Notes: generated from the sequence alone by a model not told the origin. A DNA stretch of 64,000 nt from JAGVSV01 sp050952845 (GCA_050952845.1 JBMNLP010000001.1:1922001-1986000), one strand, 5' to 3'. Positions 1 to 8,745 are shown, numbered from the stretch's first letter. Numbers and translations: made by a program.

Positions 1-502
1 GCGCAGCCACCCGCCCGCTGAAGGTGCCCTGCAGGCGCCTGTTGAAGCCTGCGGCAGCTTTATTATATGTCTCATCCTCTGCCCACGCTGCGCATGTGTC
101 CAGCGCATGAGGCAGCATCTGCGCAGCATACATCATGTCCCTGTTGTCCTTCTGAACCGAGGGCAGATCGGTTAGCGCAGACAGCACCGCTCTGGCACTG
201 ACATCAAAATCGTCATTCGCCGCTGCCAGTTGCTCCAGCTTGTTGTCGGTACTGAGCAGCGCCACGTCACGCTTCAGCATAACAATCCGGGGATCATCCT
301 CCGGCAGGTGCCGCCCGGCCACCGTCAGGATGTTGTGCCCTACCCCTGCCTTGGCCTGCAGCACCTCGGACAGCGAAGCGCTGATATCTAGGATGTCATC
401 GCGCTCGGCACGCCAGCCCTTGTATGCGCCCCAACCTACCGCCACCGCCATCATGCATACCATGAGCACAAAGGCTGTAACGATAGCAGTTTTCCCTTTC
501 AT
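1..502 (-). CDS. LemA-like membrane protein, C-terminus cut by window edge
   Basis: The reverse-strand frame opens at an ATG at 500-502, behind an AGGGGA ribosome site, and is still open at base 1, so the C-terminus is missing. The first 25 or so residues are a hydrophobic anchor. The visible end contains YNKAAAGFNRRL, which resembles the YNxAVxxYN signature of LemA proteins. It lies 19 bp after the TelA-like gene and shares its operon. LemA, TelA and XpaC-like proteins often occur together, so the partnership supports the call. The family role is poorly defined (membrane-anchored helical bundle). The identification is moderate because only about 167 residues are seen. Confidence 0.6.
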   Translation of the reverse strand, partial: MKGKTAIVTAFVLMVCMMAVAVGWGAYKGWRAERDDILDISASLSEVLQAKAGVGHNILTVAGRHLPEDDPRIVMLKRDVALLSTDNKLEQLAAANDDFDVSARAVLSALTDLPSVQKDNRDMMYAAQMLPHALDTCAAWAEDETYNKAAAGFNRRLQGTFSGRVAA

Positions 503-521
503 CAAGCTGTTTTCCCCTGTA

Positions 522-1745
522 TCAACCGTTGATCAGGCGGTTTTTCAGCTCATTTTCCATCGTTGCAAGCGTTTTTTCCGCTTCAGCGCGCTTCTGGCGC
601 CCTTCCGACTGTATACGAACGACCTCGTTCATGGTGTCGATCAACGACTGGTTGGTTTTTACCAGCGTTTCGATATCGATGATGCCGCGCTCGGCTTCCT
701 TGGCCGTTTCCACCGTACCCATCTTAAGGGTTTCGGCGTTCTTGGTCAGCAGCTCGTTGGTCATGTCGGTGACGGCGCGCTGGGCTTTCATAGCCTGCCT
801 GGAATGCTCCATGCCGATAGCCAGCACCATCTGATTCTTCCACAGCGGCAGCGTGTTGACCAGCGTCGACTGGATGCGCTCGATCAATAGCGCGTTGTTG
901 TTTTGCAGCAGGCGGATCTGCGGCGCCATCTGCAGGGAAATCTGCCTGGTCAACTTCAGGTCATGCAGCTTTTTCTCAAACCGATCGGCAGCCGAAGCTA
1001 AGTCGCCGGCTTTCTGCGCGTCCATGGTGTCCCTGGTCTGCTCGGCCTTGGCGCGGGCTGTCGCCAGCTCGCCTTCACGGAACTCCTTCAGACGCAGCTC
1101 GCCAGCGGCAATGTACATTGTCAACTCCCTGAAATACTGCAGGTTCATGTCATAGAGGTGGTTGAGCATTGACACGTCCTTCAGCAGCTGTACCTGATGC
1201 GTTTCCAAAGCGCCGGCGATGTTTTCAACATTTTTCGAGACATGATCGAACCGCGAGCGAACCTGGGCAATGTACTTTTCTGCGCTGGTGAACAGCGCGC
1301 GCAAACCCTTGGGCTTTTCCGTCGAGCTTTCGAAGGTTTCGAGCTCGCCGATCAGCTTTGTCAGCATGTCGCCGATGTCGCCGGCATCTTTGTTCTGGAT
1401 TTCTTCCAGGATGCTATCGGCAAAATCGGATACCTTTTTCTGCGCGTCAGCGCCGTATAGCATCGCATGCTGCGGGTCGGCAATGTCGATCTGTTTGGAA
1501 AACTCCTCGACAACCGTCTTTTCCTCCTGGCTGAGCGTGGAATCAAGCTGCGCCGCAATCGCCGCCTGCGCATCGGGCGCCCCAGGCGCCTGCTGCTGCG
1601 CGGTTTCGAAGCTGTTGACAACCTCTTCCACCCTGAACTTGTCCGCCGCTTCCGGCGAAAGCGTCAGCACGGGGACGGGTGTGCTGTGTGCTGGCGTTGC
1701 GGCAGCGGTATCGGTATGCCCGGTGTTTTGTTGATGTTCCGACAT
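522..1745 (-). CDS. TelA family toxic-anion resistance protein
   Basis: This is a 407-residue soluble, highly charged helical protein with the length and composition of TelA (tellurite / toxic anion resistance). The N-terminal 25 residues are a Thr/Ala/Pro-rich linker. The core then begins with LTLSPEAADKF and continues with long amphipathic helices, including a stretch near residue 150 (ESSTEKPKGLRALF) that matches the conserved GLF-type region of the family. It sits 3 bp downstream of the XpaC-like gene and upstream of a LemA-like gene, so the three are probably cotranscribed. TelA homologues are linked to tellurite, nisin and cell-envelope stress tolerance, but the biochemical activity is unknown. 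Confidence 0.85.
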   Translation of the reverse strand: MSEHQQNTGHTDTAAATPAHSTPVPVLTLSPEAADKFRVEEVVNSFETAQQQAPGAPDAQAAIAAQLDSTLSQEEKTVVEEFSKQIDIADPQHAMLYGADAQKKVSDFADSILEEIQNKDAGDIGDMLTKLIGELETFESSTEKPKGLRALFTSAEKYIAQVRSRFDHVSKNVENIAGALETHQVQLLKDVSMLNHLYDMNLQYFRELTMYIAAGELRLKEFREGELATARAKAEQTRDTMDAQKAGDLASAADRFEKKLHDLKLTRQISLQMAPQIRLLQNNNALLIERIQSTLVNTLPLWKNQMVLAIGMEHSRQAMKAQRAVTDMTNELLTKNAETLKMGTVETAKEAERGIIDIETLVKTNQSLIDTMNEVVRIQSEGRQKRAEAEKTLATMENELKNRLING

Positions 1746-1748
1746 GAG

Positions 1749-2465
1749 TCAGCCCTCCTTTTTAGCCTGCGCCTGATCGGTCTGTCTGGTGGAGCGCATG
1801 GTGACGCCCTGTCCGATGAGGCTGTCCTGTTTCAGCATGGTTTCCAATACGTCGATATCGGTGGATATATCCAGCATGTTGTCATGATACAGGGTATCCA
1901 GCTGCTTTTTAAATGCGCCGAGCACAACATCCATCGCGTCCTCGATCTTCCTGCGGGTGACGTCGGCGTTTTCCCCTTTGACGCCACGCTCATCCATCTG
2001 CCGGTAGCCGGTCAGCATCTTCAGCGTGGTGGGCAGGTAATAATCCATAAAACGCCTGATCTGAGGCGCTTTCTGTGGCTGCTCGATGACCGTTCGGAAA
2101 ATCTGCCCGGACACGGCTTCCAGCTGATTGATCTTCGCGGACAGCACGGGGTCGGGGATGCGGTCGTTTTCCTGCCGGATAGCCTGCAGGAGTTCCTGAC
2201 CGCGCTGTATCATCCTGTCGACAGTTTCATCGCCGGTGGCGGGCAGATCATCCATAGCGGGCGCTTTTCGGCTGGTATCCAGGCCGGACCCCATGATGTA
2301 AGCAACCCTGCCGCCCAGCAGCGCCAGGGCGGAAACGATGACATAGTCCCACAGCCTGTGCAGCGGGAAGATGGACGCATAGCCCAGCGCAATCACGCCG
2401 GCAGTCAAAAAGCCTGCAACCCAACCTTTTGCAGGCGATGTAGACTGGTTCGGTTTCTTTTTCAT
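1749..2465 (-). CDS. XpaC-like (5-bromo-4-chloroindolyl phosphate hydrolysis) membrane protein
   Basis: The 238-residue protein has two hydrophobic segments near residues 14-32 and 38-56, followed by a long charged helical domain. This layout, together with a TelA gene immediately downstream, matches the XpaC family. Despite the historical family name, no phosphatase motif is visible and a direct hydrolase role is doubtful. It is the first gene of an operon with the TelA-like and LemA-like genes. A good SigA-type promoter lies 65 bp upstream of its start. Confidence 0.75.
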   Translation of the reverse strand: MKKKPNQSTSPAKGWVAGFLTAGVIALGYASIFPLHRLWDYVIVSALALLGGRVAYIMGSGLDTSRKAPAMDDLPATGDETVDRMIQRGQELLQAIRQENDRIPDPVLSAKINQLEAVSGQIFRTVIEQPQKAPQIRRFMDYYLPTTLKMLTGYRQMDERGVKGENADVTRRKIEDAMDVVLGAFKKQLDTLYHDNMLDISTDIDVLETMLKQDSLIGQGVTMRSTRQTDQAQAKKEG

Positions 2466-2529
2466 CAGCGCCCCTCCCGGCTAAAAGGACGGTGACTTCC
2501 TGTTATTTCACCGCTTCATGCCGCAAAAA

Positions 2530-2558
2530 AGTATACCATATATAGGCGCGCACAGCAA
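2530..2558 (-). promoter_or_regulatory. SigA-type promoter of the XpaC-TelA-LemA operon
   Basis: On the reverse strand, TTGCTG (2553-2558) and TATACT (2530-2535) are separated by 17 bp. A TG dinucleotide precedes the -10 box (TGGTATACT), giving an extended -10. It points at the XpaC-like gene. Confidence 0.65.
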
Positions 2559-2681
2559 ATGAGCAAAATGATCATCCATGTTCATGAATGGTGAAATGTA
2601 TGTAAAATTTGGTATTCCAGCAGGGTTCCTGAAAACTTTGTCGAAATGCTCCGGTACAATTCACTCAAGGAGGAACAACCT

Positions 2682-3602
2682 ATGAAAATCGGCGTACAAT
2701 CAGCCCCACTGTTTGATGAACTGCCCATGGACGAGGCCTTTAGCCTGCTGAAAGAAACAGGCTTTGACGCCATCGATTTTAACATCGACCACGAGCTGCC
2801 GGGCAACGACATTGTCAGCGGCAGGAGAAGCGGCATCTTTTACCGCTCCGAGCGCGAGGTGACAGCTTTCTATGCGCCGCTGCGCGAAGCAGCCGACAGG
2901 CACGGCATCATGATCAACCAGGTGCATACGCCGTTTCCCACCTATGTGCAGGACGAATCAGCTTTTGAAAGCGTCATGCAGGCGCTGGGCATGAGCATCT
3001 GCGCCGCCGCCACGCTGGGTGCGCGCCATGCCATCGTGCACCCCGCCACCCCGCAATACCCCCAGGACGCGCGCCTCGAGGAAGAGTGGGACCTGAACAT
3101 CAGGCTGTATACCTCGCTGATTCCCGCGCTGAAGAAATACAAAGTGATCTGCTGCCTGGAAAACATGTTTACCAGCCACCGGAACCTGATGATCGGCGCT
3201 GCCTGTGCCGACCCGCACGAAGCCTGCCGCTACATCGATGCGCTCAATGACATCGCGGGAGAGCGGCTGTTTGCTTTCTGCCTGGATGTCGGCCACGCGC
3301 TGTTGACAGGCTATGACATCCGGAAAATCATCCACATACTGGGCGACCGCATCGAAACGCTGCACGTGCATGACAACGACGGGTTGTCGGATATCCACAT
3401 GCACCCCTACATGGGTAAGCAGGACTGGAACCGGTTTTGCAGTGCCCTGGGCGAAGCGAATTATCAGGGTGTACTCAGCTTTGAAACCTTCAACACCCTG
3501 GCCGTGTTTCCCCGCGCCCTCTGGCCGGAATGTCTGCGGCTGCTATCGGCAACGGGCAGGCTGTTTGTCGAAAAAATCAACAGCGCGAGGCCGCCAAAGT
3601 AA
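2682..3602 (+). CDS. Sugar phosphate isomerase/epimerase-like TIM-barrel protein
   Basis: The protein has 306 residues if started at the ATG at 2682, which follows an AAGGAGG ribosome site; an upstream ATG at 2646 has none. It begins MKIGVQSAPLFDEL and shows xylose-isomerase-like barrel strands. The strands carry probable metal ligands: E in CCLENM, D and H in CLDVGHAL, H in LHVHDND, and E in LSFETFN. This family covers isomerases, epimerases and endonuclease-IV-like folds, so the substrate cannot be assigned. It is divergent from the XpaC operon and convergent with the SGNH hydrolase gene, 4 bp away. Confidence 0.85.
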   Translation: MKIGVQSAPLFDELPMDEAFSLLKETGFDAIDFNIDHELPGNDIVSGRRSGIFYRSEREVTAFYAPLREAADRHGIMINQVHTPFPTYVQDESAFESVMQALGMSICAAATLGARHAIVHPATPQYPQDARLEEEWDLNIRLYTSLIPALKKYKVICCLENMFTSHRNLMIGAACADPHEACRYIDALNDIAGERLFAFCLDVGHALLTGYDIRKIIHILGDRIETLHVHDNDGLSDIHMHPYMGKQDWNRFCSALGEANYQGVLSFETFNTLAVFPRALWPECLRLLSATGRLFVEKINSARPPK

Positions 3603-3606
3603 TACG

Positions 3607-4656
3607 TTAACCGGATAATGCCAGCCTGATTTCGCGCTCAATCCGCTGTGCCATCCGATAGAACCCCAGGTCGTTGGGATGCACGCCATCCACCGTGCAG
3701 GCGTCGCGACCTTCGGTACCAAACAGTTCCCTGCCGTCGATGTAGTATGCATGGCGGTCGCCACGAGCAACGGCATTTTCATAGGTCGTTCGGATGATAT
3801 CGCGGCGTTCTGCGGATTCGGGCAACACATCGCTTGGCATGGTGACCATGACCATGGGCAGCTCGGGTTGTGCCTCACGCAGGCGCAGGAAAAAAGGCTC
3901 ATGCGTTGCGCGTAGATGGGCCGCCGTGGGCGCGTTGTGATCATAATCATAAACAAACGCGCACATGCTCAGCTGCTTAATATAGTCGCAAACGGATTCC
4001 TCACCCCGGGCGGAGCCGGAAAAACCCAGGTTGATATGGTCCAAATCCATCCGCTGGGAGATGATCGCCGGGTAGCTGTTGCCGGGGCGGGACGCACACC
4101 CACCCTGCGTGATGGACGAACCGTAATAGACAACCGGCTCATTAAGGGCATAAGGCTGAGGCGGCAATACCTGCGCGCCTTCCTGCAGCCCAACATACAG
4201 CGCGCGCATCCCATTGTACAGCGGGAAGTTGATGCACACTTCGCGCATGCCGTCATCGAGGAACCGATATATTGCACAATACCCCTGCCGCATGTGCGGT
4301 GGAGGGATGAAGGTGTTGTTGTACATTCCATTCACGTACATGTCGAATCCGGCGCTGCCGCACAGCGTCATATGCGGCATCCAGCTTACTTCATCCATCT
4401 CCGCATGCAGGGCAACATAGGCGGAATCGGTTGCAAACCGCAGGCGACCGCCAGCTGTATTGAAATTGAGCTGCGCAACACCCATGTTTGCAGCTTGGGC
4501 TGCCTTCGGGTCCATGCGCATAAAAAGCTCCTGTTCGCGCGGTTGGTACAAACCGTGCAGCGAAAAAACAGTGTCCCTGGCATTGCGCCACAGGATGTCG
4601 CTTTCGTCCACCCCGGCAGCTACACGCAGATTTTTATCGATTTCCTCAATGTTCAT
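3607..4656 (-). CDS. SGNH/GDSL-type esterase with N-terminal beta domain
   Basis: The protein has 349 residues. The SGNH blocks are in order in the C-terminal half: block I YYGSSITQGG with the nucleophile serine in GSSIT, block II GFSGSARGE, a block III-like YDYDHNAPT, and block V DGVHPND carrying the Asp-His pair. The first 160 or so residues look like a beta-sandwich domain, as in many carbohydrate deacetylases of this superfamily. No signal peptide is seen, so a cytoplasmic role in deacylating a sugar is likely. The acyl group and sugar are unknown. Confidence 0.85.
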   Translation of the reverse strand: MNIEEIDKNLRVAAGVDESDILWRNARDTVFSLHGLYQPREQELFMRMDPKAAQAANMGVAQLNFNTAGGRLRFATDSAYVALHAEMDEVSWMPHMTLCGSAGFDMYVNGMYNNTFIPPPHMRQGYCAIYRFLDDGMREVCINFPLYNGMRALYVGLQEGAQVLPPQPYALNEPVVYYGSSITQGGCASRPGNSYPAIISQRMDLDHINLGFSGSARGEESVCDYIKQLSMCAFVYDYDHNAPTAAHLRATHEPFFLRLREAQPELPMVMVTMPSDVLPESAERRDIIRTTYENAVARGDRHAYYIDGRELFGTEGRDACTVDGVHPNDLGFYRMAQRIEREIRLALSG

Positions 4657-4715
4657 GCGCAGCCTCTCAGTATGTATTCACTGTTATGACAACGAAGTAA
4701 TTCCCAGATTCAATC

Positions 4716-5636
4716 CTACTTCAGGAACCCCTGGATGATGCGGCTTACCGCCTCCTCCTCTGTCATGCCCAGGGTTTGCAGCTTGAGGATCTGTTCGCCG
4801 GCTATTTTTCCGATGGCAGCCTCGTGAATCAGCGAAGCGTCCTGGCTGTTGGCGTCGATGATAGGCGCAGCGGTAACCACAGCCTTGTCCGCCAGGATTG
4901 CGTCGCACTCGGAATGCCCGCTGCAGCGGGCATTGCCGATCATTCTGGACATAAAGCGCTGCCTGGAGCGACCTTTAGCCACCGAGCGGGACACCAAATC
5001 AGCGCCTGCGTCCTCGCCATCAAGGGAGACGGTGAAATTGGTTTCGGCGGTTTCATCATGGTCGGTCAACAATCGCTCGCGCACCACCAGCCTGGCACGC
5101 GCTTTTAACGCCGCGGTAGTATGGCGCACCGTGCTGTTGACGCCGCCCAGCTGGATGGTGTCGATGGTGAACGACGCGCCTTCTTCCAGCGTTGCCTCAG
5201 TGATCGGGTCGATGCGTTTCGCGCCTTTGCCGCTGCCTGTGCCAACATGTTTTTCCTCGTATGTGACGCGCGCGTCACGCCCAATCATGAAGCGATGGAT
5301 GCCGTGGTGAAACGATTCCTCCTCGTCATCGGAGTGGATGCCGCAGCCGGCTACGATGACAATATCGGCGCCTTCGCCGATGTAAAAGTCGTTATAGGTC
5401 AAATCGTGTATGCTGCCTTTGGTAACACAGGCAGGAATGTATACCCTTTCCCCCTTTGTGCCGGGCGCAACATGCACTTCGATACCGGGCTTTCCTTCGC
5501 TGTGCGGCACGATTTTGATGTTTTCTGTTGAAGCGCGGCCGGCGCAACCTCCGTCCACGCGGATGTTGTAGGCACCTGTGAACTTGCCCTGATAGTCGGT
5601 GACGAGGCTGAGCAGGTCTTCCGTGATGCGGTTCAT
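4716..5636 (-). CDS. smsB: SufB/SufD-like Fe-S scaffold (SmsB type)
   Basis: The 306-residue protein corresponds to the SufBD core without the N-terminal extension of classical SufB. It ends with GNARCSGHSECDAILAD, holding a cysteine at the position of the SufB cluster cysteine, then SLIHEAAIGKI, the HEA motif that pairs with it. It forms an ATGA overlap with the SufC-like ATPase gene upstream. No SufS, SufU or SufD gene is nearby. A SufB-like plus SufC-like pair on its own matches the minimal SMS type of iron-sulfur assembly described for anaerobic bacteria and archaea. The probable role is building Fe-S clusters in the cytoplasm with SmsC. Confidence 0.85.
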   Translation of the reverse strand: MNRITEDLLSLVTDYQGKFTGAYNIRVDGGCAGRASTENIKIVPHSEGKPGIEVHVAPGTKGERVYIPACVTKGSIHDLTYNDFYIGEGADIVIVAGCGIHSDDEEESFHHGIHRFMIGRDARVTYEEKHVGTGSGKGAKRIDPITEATLEEGASFTIDTIQLGGVNSTVRHTTAALKARARLVVRERLLTDHDETAETNFTVSLDGEDAGADLVSRSVAKGRSRQRFMSRMIGNARCSGHSECDAILADKAVVTAAPIIDANSQDASLIHEAAIGKIAGEQILKLQTLGMTEEEAVSRIIQGFLK

Positions 5637-6355
5637 GCGGGCTCCTTTCTGCCCACGGGGCAGTAGCCCGCAACGTCGCTTTCCAGCAGCAGGGGTTGCA
5701 CCTCATCCCGGGGTCCGTACAGCCGGATGCTGCCCTCAGCCATCACCATGATGTCATCGGCAATATCGATGATGCGCTCCTGGTGCGATATAATGATCAT
5801 GGCATGCCGGCTTTCCTTGAGGGCTTCAAACGCGCTGATCAAGCCGTTGAAACTCCACAGGTCGATGCCGGCTTCCGGCTCGTCGAATATGGACAGCCGG
5901 GTGCCCCTGGCCAGCACACTGGCGATTTCGACGCGTTTGATTTCCCCGCCCGACAGGCTGCCATCCACCTCGCGGTCGACATAGTCCACCGTACACAGGC
6001 CGACTTTGCCCAGCAGGCTGCACAGCTCGTCCATGGTCAGTGTCCGGTTGGCGGACATCTCCATCAGATCGCGAACCGTGATGCCCTTGAAGCGAACAGG
6101 CTGTTGAAAGCCATAGCTGATGCCCGCCTTGGCGCGCCGGGTGACGTCCATGTCCGATATGTCGCGGCCATCCAGACAGATGGTTCCTTCATTTTGCCGG
6201 ATGAGACCGGCGATGATCTTGGCCAGGGTGGTTTTGCCACTGCCGTTAGGGCCTGTGATCACAATCAACTTGCCGTCGGGGATATCGACAGATATATCGT
6301 TGACAATCTCCCTGCCTTCGGGCAGGGACCATGTGATGTGTTGCAATGACAGCAT
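5633..6355 (-). CDS. smsC: SufC-like ABC ATPase (SmsC type)
   Basis: The 240-residue cytoplasmic ABC ATPase has Walker A GPNGSGKTT (about residues 36-44), signature LSGGEIKR and Walker B LSIFDEPEAGID, followed by the H-loop IISHQER. The aromatic and acidic residues after Walker B (EPEAGIDLWSF) are typical of SufC rather than of importers. It is first in a two-gene operon and its stop overlaps the smsB start. It is inferred to power the SmsB scaffold. An extended -10 promoter lies just upstream. Confidence 0.87.
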   Translation of the reverse strand: MLSLQHITWSLPEGREIVNDISVDIPDGKLIVITGPNGSGKTTLAKIIAGLIRQNEGTICLDGRDISDMDVTRRAKAGISYGFQQPVRFKGITVRDLMEMSANRTLTMDELCSLLGKVGLCTVDYVDREVDGSLSGGEIKRVEIASVLARGTRLSIFDEPEAGIDLWSFNGLISAFEALKESRHAMIIISHQERIIDIADDIMVMAEGSIRLYGPRDEVQPLLLESDVAGYCPVGRKEPA

Positions 6356-6405
6356 GGGTTATCTCCTTTTTGAAAAATGCGGGCGTCTGCCTACGTCCTA
6401 CCTGC

Positions 6406-6414
6406 ATTCTACCA
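6406..6414 (-). promoter_or_regulatory. Extended -10 promoter of smsCB
   Basis: The reverse strand reads TGGTAGAAT about 50 bp before the smsC start. No convincing -35 box is seen, so this is a weak or extended -10 type. Confidence 0.4.
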
Positions 6415-6480
6415 CATTTTTGCCATCGGGCATATCGCCATAGAAAAATTGAGTACAAACCGCCCAGCATCCACACTTTG

Positions 6481-6489
6481 TGGTATACT
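6481..6489 (+). promoter_or_regulatory. Extended -10 promoter of the DUF2156 gene
   Basis: TGGTATACT lies about 30 bp upstream of the first plausible ATG (6518). No good -35 box is present. Confidence 0.4.
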
Positions 6490-6517
6490 CTTCTTTGCAG
6501 AGCCGGTACACAGGAAT

Positions 6518-7468
6518 ATGCCGGCACAACGCTGCGCTGAAAGAAGGGTGATCTTTATATCTCTCCTGCCGTTCAAAGCCATCGACATCACCGACCGCGC
6601 CTGGATCACAAGCTGTCTGACACAATCCCGCCGTGCTTCCCTTGAGTACAACTTTACATCCATCTTCATATGGCAACACGCGTTCAAGCTGAGAGCCGTT
6701 GAAAGCTGCGGCAGGCTGATCGTGCTCTCCGACCCTGACAACCCCTCCTACCTGTTTCCGGATAGCCCCGGACCCATTGAGCCGGTGGTGGAGACGCTGT
6801 ACCGCGATGCGGCAGCCCGTGGTGTGCCGCTACGGTTCAACGTTGTCTTGGAGGAAGATAAGGCGCGGCTGGAACAGGCATACCCCAACCAGTTTGAGTT
6901 TACTGCCAACCGCGATGAGTATGATTATGTGTATGCTTCAGAAAACCTGATTACCCTCAAGGGCCGCAAGCTCAGCAGCAAAAGAAACCACCTGAACCAT
7001 TTCATGGTCACCTACCGCGACTGGGCATACGAACCCATCACGCCCCAAAACATCGGCGAGGCGCGCGGCATGGAGCCTGCCTGGCAGGAGGAGAACGCCA
7101 TCTATATCAACGAAAGCCTCGAAATGGAAGCCATTGCCGTAGACCTGGCACTGAACCATTTCTTTGAACTAGGCCTGACAGGCGGCTTGCTGCGCGTGGG
7201 AGGAAAAGCCGTTGCCTTCACCATGGGCGAGCCGCTGAACGACACCACCTACCTGGTGCACATTGAAAAAGCGCTGGCGGAGTACGCCGGCGCCTACCAA
7301 ATGATTAACCGTGAATTCGCCGAAACCAACTGCGCCTCCTATCCCTACATCAACCGCGAAGACGATGCCGGGGACGAGGGCTTGCGGCGCGCCAAACTAA
7401 GCTACGACCCAGCATTTCTGGTAACAAAATACAAGGCGCAGCTCATAGGAGATCGTCTGCAGCCGTAG
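6518..7468 (+). CDS. DUF2156 / phosphatidylglycerol lysyltransferase C-terminal domain protein
   Basis: The protein has about 316 residues from the ATG at 6518. A GTG at 6548 fits domain homology equally well, and earlier in-frame codons lie upstream of the likely promoter. It is a soluble protein with the GNAT-like fold of the DUF2156 family: LRFNVVLEEDKARLEQ, YDYVYASENLITLKGRKLSSKRNHLNHF and YINREDDAGDEGLRRAKLSY. The last of these resembles the ending of MprF-type aminoacyl transferases. No membrane segments are present, so it is a stand-alone domain. Aminoacyl transfer to a lipid or other acceptor is inferred, not shown. Confidence 0.8.
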   Translation: MPAQRCAERRVIFISLLPFKAIDITDRAWITSCLTQSRRASLEYNFTSIFIWQHAFKLRAVESCGRLIVLSDPDNPSYLFPDSPGPIEPVVETLYRDAAARGVPLRFNVVLEEDKARLEQAYPNQFEFTANRDEYDYVYASENLITLKGRKLSSKRNHLNHFMVTYRDWAYEPITPQNIGEARGMEPAWQEENAIYINESLEMEAIAVDLALNHFFELGLTGGLLRVGGKAVAFTMGEPLNDTTYLVHIEKALAEYAGAYQMINREFAETNCASYPYINREDDAGDEGLRRAKLSYDPAFLVTKYKAQLIGDRLQP

Positions 7469-7473
7469 CGCTG

Positions 7474-8397
7474 TCAGCCAATCCTGCTGAAGTACTGTAT
7501 AAATGCTTCACCGGCAATGTCTCGGACGGCGTCCTGCCCAAACCCGCGCTGCCTGAGGCGTTCAATCAATGCAGGAAAATCCGCTGGATTATCCAGCCCT
7601 TCAGGTTTGCTATCGATGCCGTCAAAGTCCGATCCAAAGCCGACTTTGCCTTCACCGCCCAGCCCGTACATGTGGTCGATGTGGTCGATCACCGTGTCGA
7701 CGGTGCAGGGGCCTTTCTCAATCAGAAACGTGGGAAAGAAGTTGATGCCGACAAACCCACCGGCACCGAACAGGTCCTTCAGCTGCCTGTCGGTCAGGTT
7801 GCGGGTATGGTCGCACAAGGCGCGCGCACAGGAGTGCGACGCCATCGGCGGCTGATGTGTTTTGTTCAGAATGTCATAGAAGCCGGCTTCATTCAAATGG
7901 GATATGTCAACGGCAATGCCCAGGCGCTGCATTTCTTTGACGGCGTCCAGGCCGTATGCCGTCAGCCCCGTAGTGGCGTCATGGCAATGGGGCGTACCCA
8001 GGGCGTTGACATGGTTCCAGGTTACCGCAGCCATCCGGACGCCCTTGCGGCGGTATTCCTCAATCGTGCCCAGGCCCCTGGCAAACACCTCGCAGCCTTC
8101 AATGGACAGCATCACTGCCGGTTCGCCCGCCTTGGCCAGGGCGGGGTCGTCAAGTTGATGCCAGCCCTCTTCTTTGAGACGCTCTAATATCTGCAGCATG
8201 CCGTCGAAACGCCGGCCGATGGTGTCGATGTCCGCCGCGGCGCCCACGTACATGGCCATGGTCTGCACGCTGACGCCGCCTGCTTTCAGGCGCTCCAGCG
8301 TCACGTCGTTGGAGCGGTCCGGGCTGGTCAGCAGGCTGAACAGCGTGTCACAGTGCGCATCACATACCCGCACCGGGGCTTCCGTGCTGCCGCTCAC
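7474..8397 (-). CDS. Membrane dipeptidase family (peptidase M19) dipeptidase
   Basis: The protein has 307 residues from a GTG start that overlaps the stop of the HPr-like gene (GTGA). The M19 zinc ligands are visible in order: HCD in VCDAHCDTLF, the bridging glutamate in MLSIEGCEVF, His in VDISHLNEAGF, His in ASHSCARAL, and Asp in GSDFDGID. The family hydrolyses dipeptides, often with a D- or dehydro-residue. No signal peptide is visible, so it is probably cytoplasmic. It is in an operon with the HPr-like gene and convergent with the DUF2156 gene, 6 bp away. Confidence 0.9.
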   Translation of the reverse strand: MSGSTEAPVRVCDAHCDTLFSLLTSPDRSNDVTLERLKAGGVSVQTMAMYVGAAADIDTIGRRFDGMLQILERLKEEGWHQLDDPALAKAGEPAVMLSIEGCEVFARGLGTIEEYRRKGVRMAAVTWNHVNALGTPHCHDATTGLTAYGLDAVKEMQRLGIAVDISHLNEAGFYDILNKTHQPPMASHSCARALCDHTRNLTDRQLKDLFGAGGFVGINFFPTFLIEKGPCTVDTVIDHIDHMYGLGGEGKVGFGSDFDGIDSKPEGLDNPADFPALIERLRQRGFGQDAVRDIAGEAFIQYFSRIG

Positions 8398-8621
8398 AGC
8401 ACAAAAGGCTCAAGGTCTTTGAGCAAGTCATCGCATTCATCCGCGTATACTTCCAGAGATACGGGCTTGCTCAGGTCCAGCGAGAAGATGCCCAGGATAG
8501 ACTTGGCATCCACCACGTGGCGCCCCGCCCTCAGGTCCATATCGTACTTGTAGCGATTGACAACATTGACAAATGTCTTGACCTCTTCCGCAAAACTCAG
8601 CTTAATGGGAATGGATTTCAT
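8394..8621 (-). CDS. HPr-like protein lacking the phosphorylatable histidine
   Basis: The protein has 75 residues, starting at the ATG at 8619-8621, which follows GGAGGTAATCAT. The C-terminal half, DAKSILGIFSLDLSKP, aligns with the HPr helix around the regulatory serine (AKSIMGVxSL). The region where HPr has GLHARPA reads LSFAEEVKTFV, so the active-site histidine and the following arginine are absent. It therefore cannot accept phosphate from enzyme I in the usual way. A regulatory role, or binding to a catabolite regulator through the Ser-type site, is possible. It is first in an operon with the dipeptidase. Confidence 0.75.
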   Translation of the reverse strand: MKSIPIKLSFAEEVKTFVNVVNRYKYDMDLRAGRHVVDAKSILGIFSLDLSKPVSLEVYADECDDLLKDLEPFVL

Positions 8622-8655
8622 ATGATTACCTCCGTTCATTGTTCAGTCTGTAACA

Positions 8656-8684
8656 ATTATACCGAATTATCCTTGATAACTCAA
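8656..8684 (-). promoter_or_regulatory. Promoter of the HPr-like/dipeptidase operon
   Basis: On the reverse strand TTGAGT (8679-8684) and TATAAT (8656-8661) are 17 bp apart, about 35 bp before the HPr-like start codon. Confidence 0.75.
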
Positions 8685-8716
8685 GGCTGTTGGCAAAACT
8701 ATATTGTAAGTTTTCC

Positions 8717-8745
8717 TTGACCCGCCTGCCGATACATGCTATGAT
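8717..8745 (+). promoter_or_regulatory. Promoter of tRNA-Lys(TTT)
   Basis: TTGACC and TATGAT are separated by 17 bp, and the tRNA begins 44 bp after the -10 box. Confidence 0.7.
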
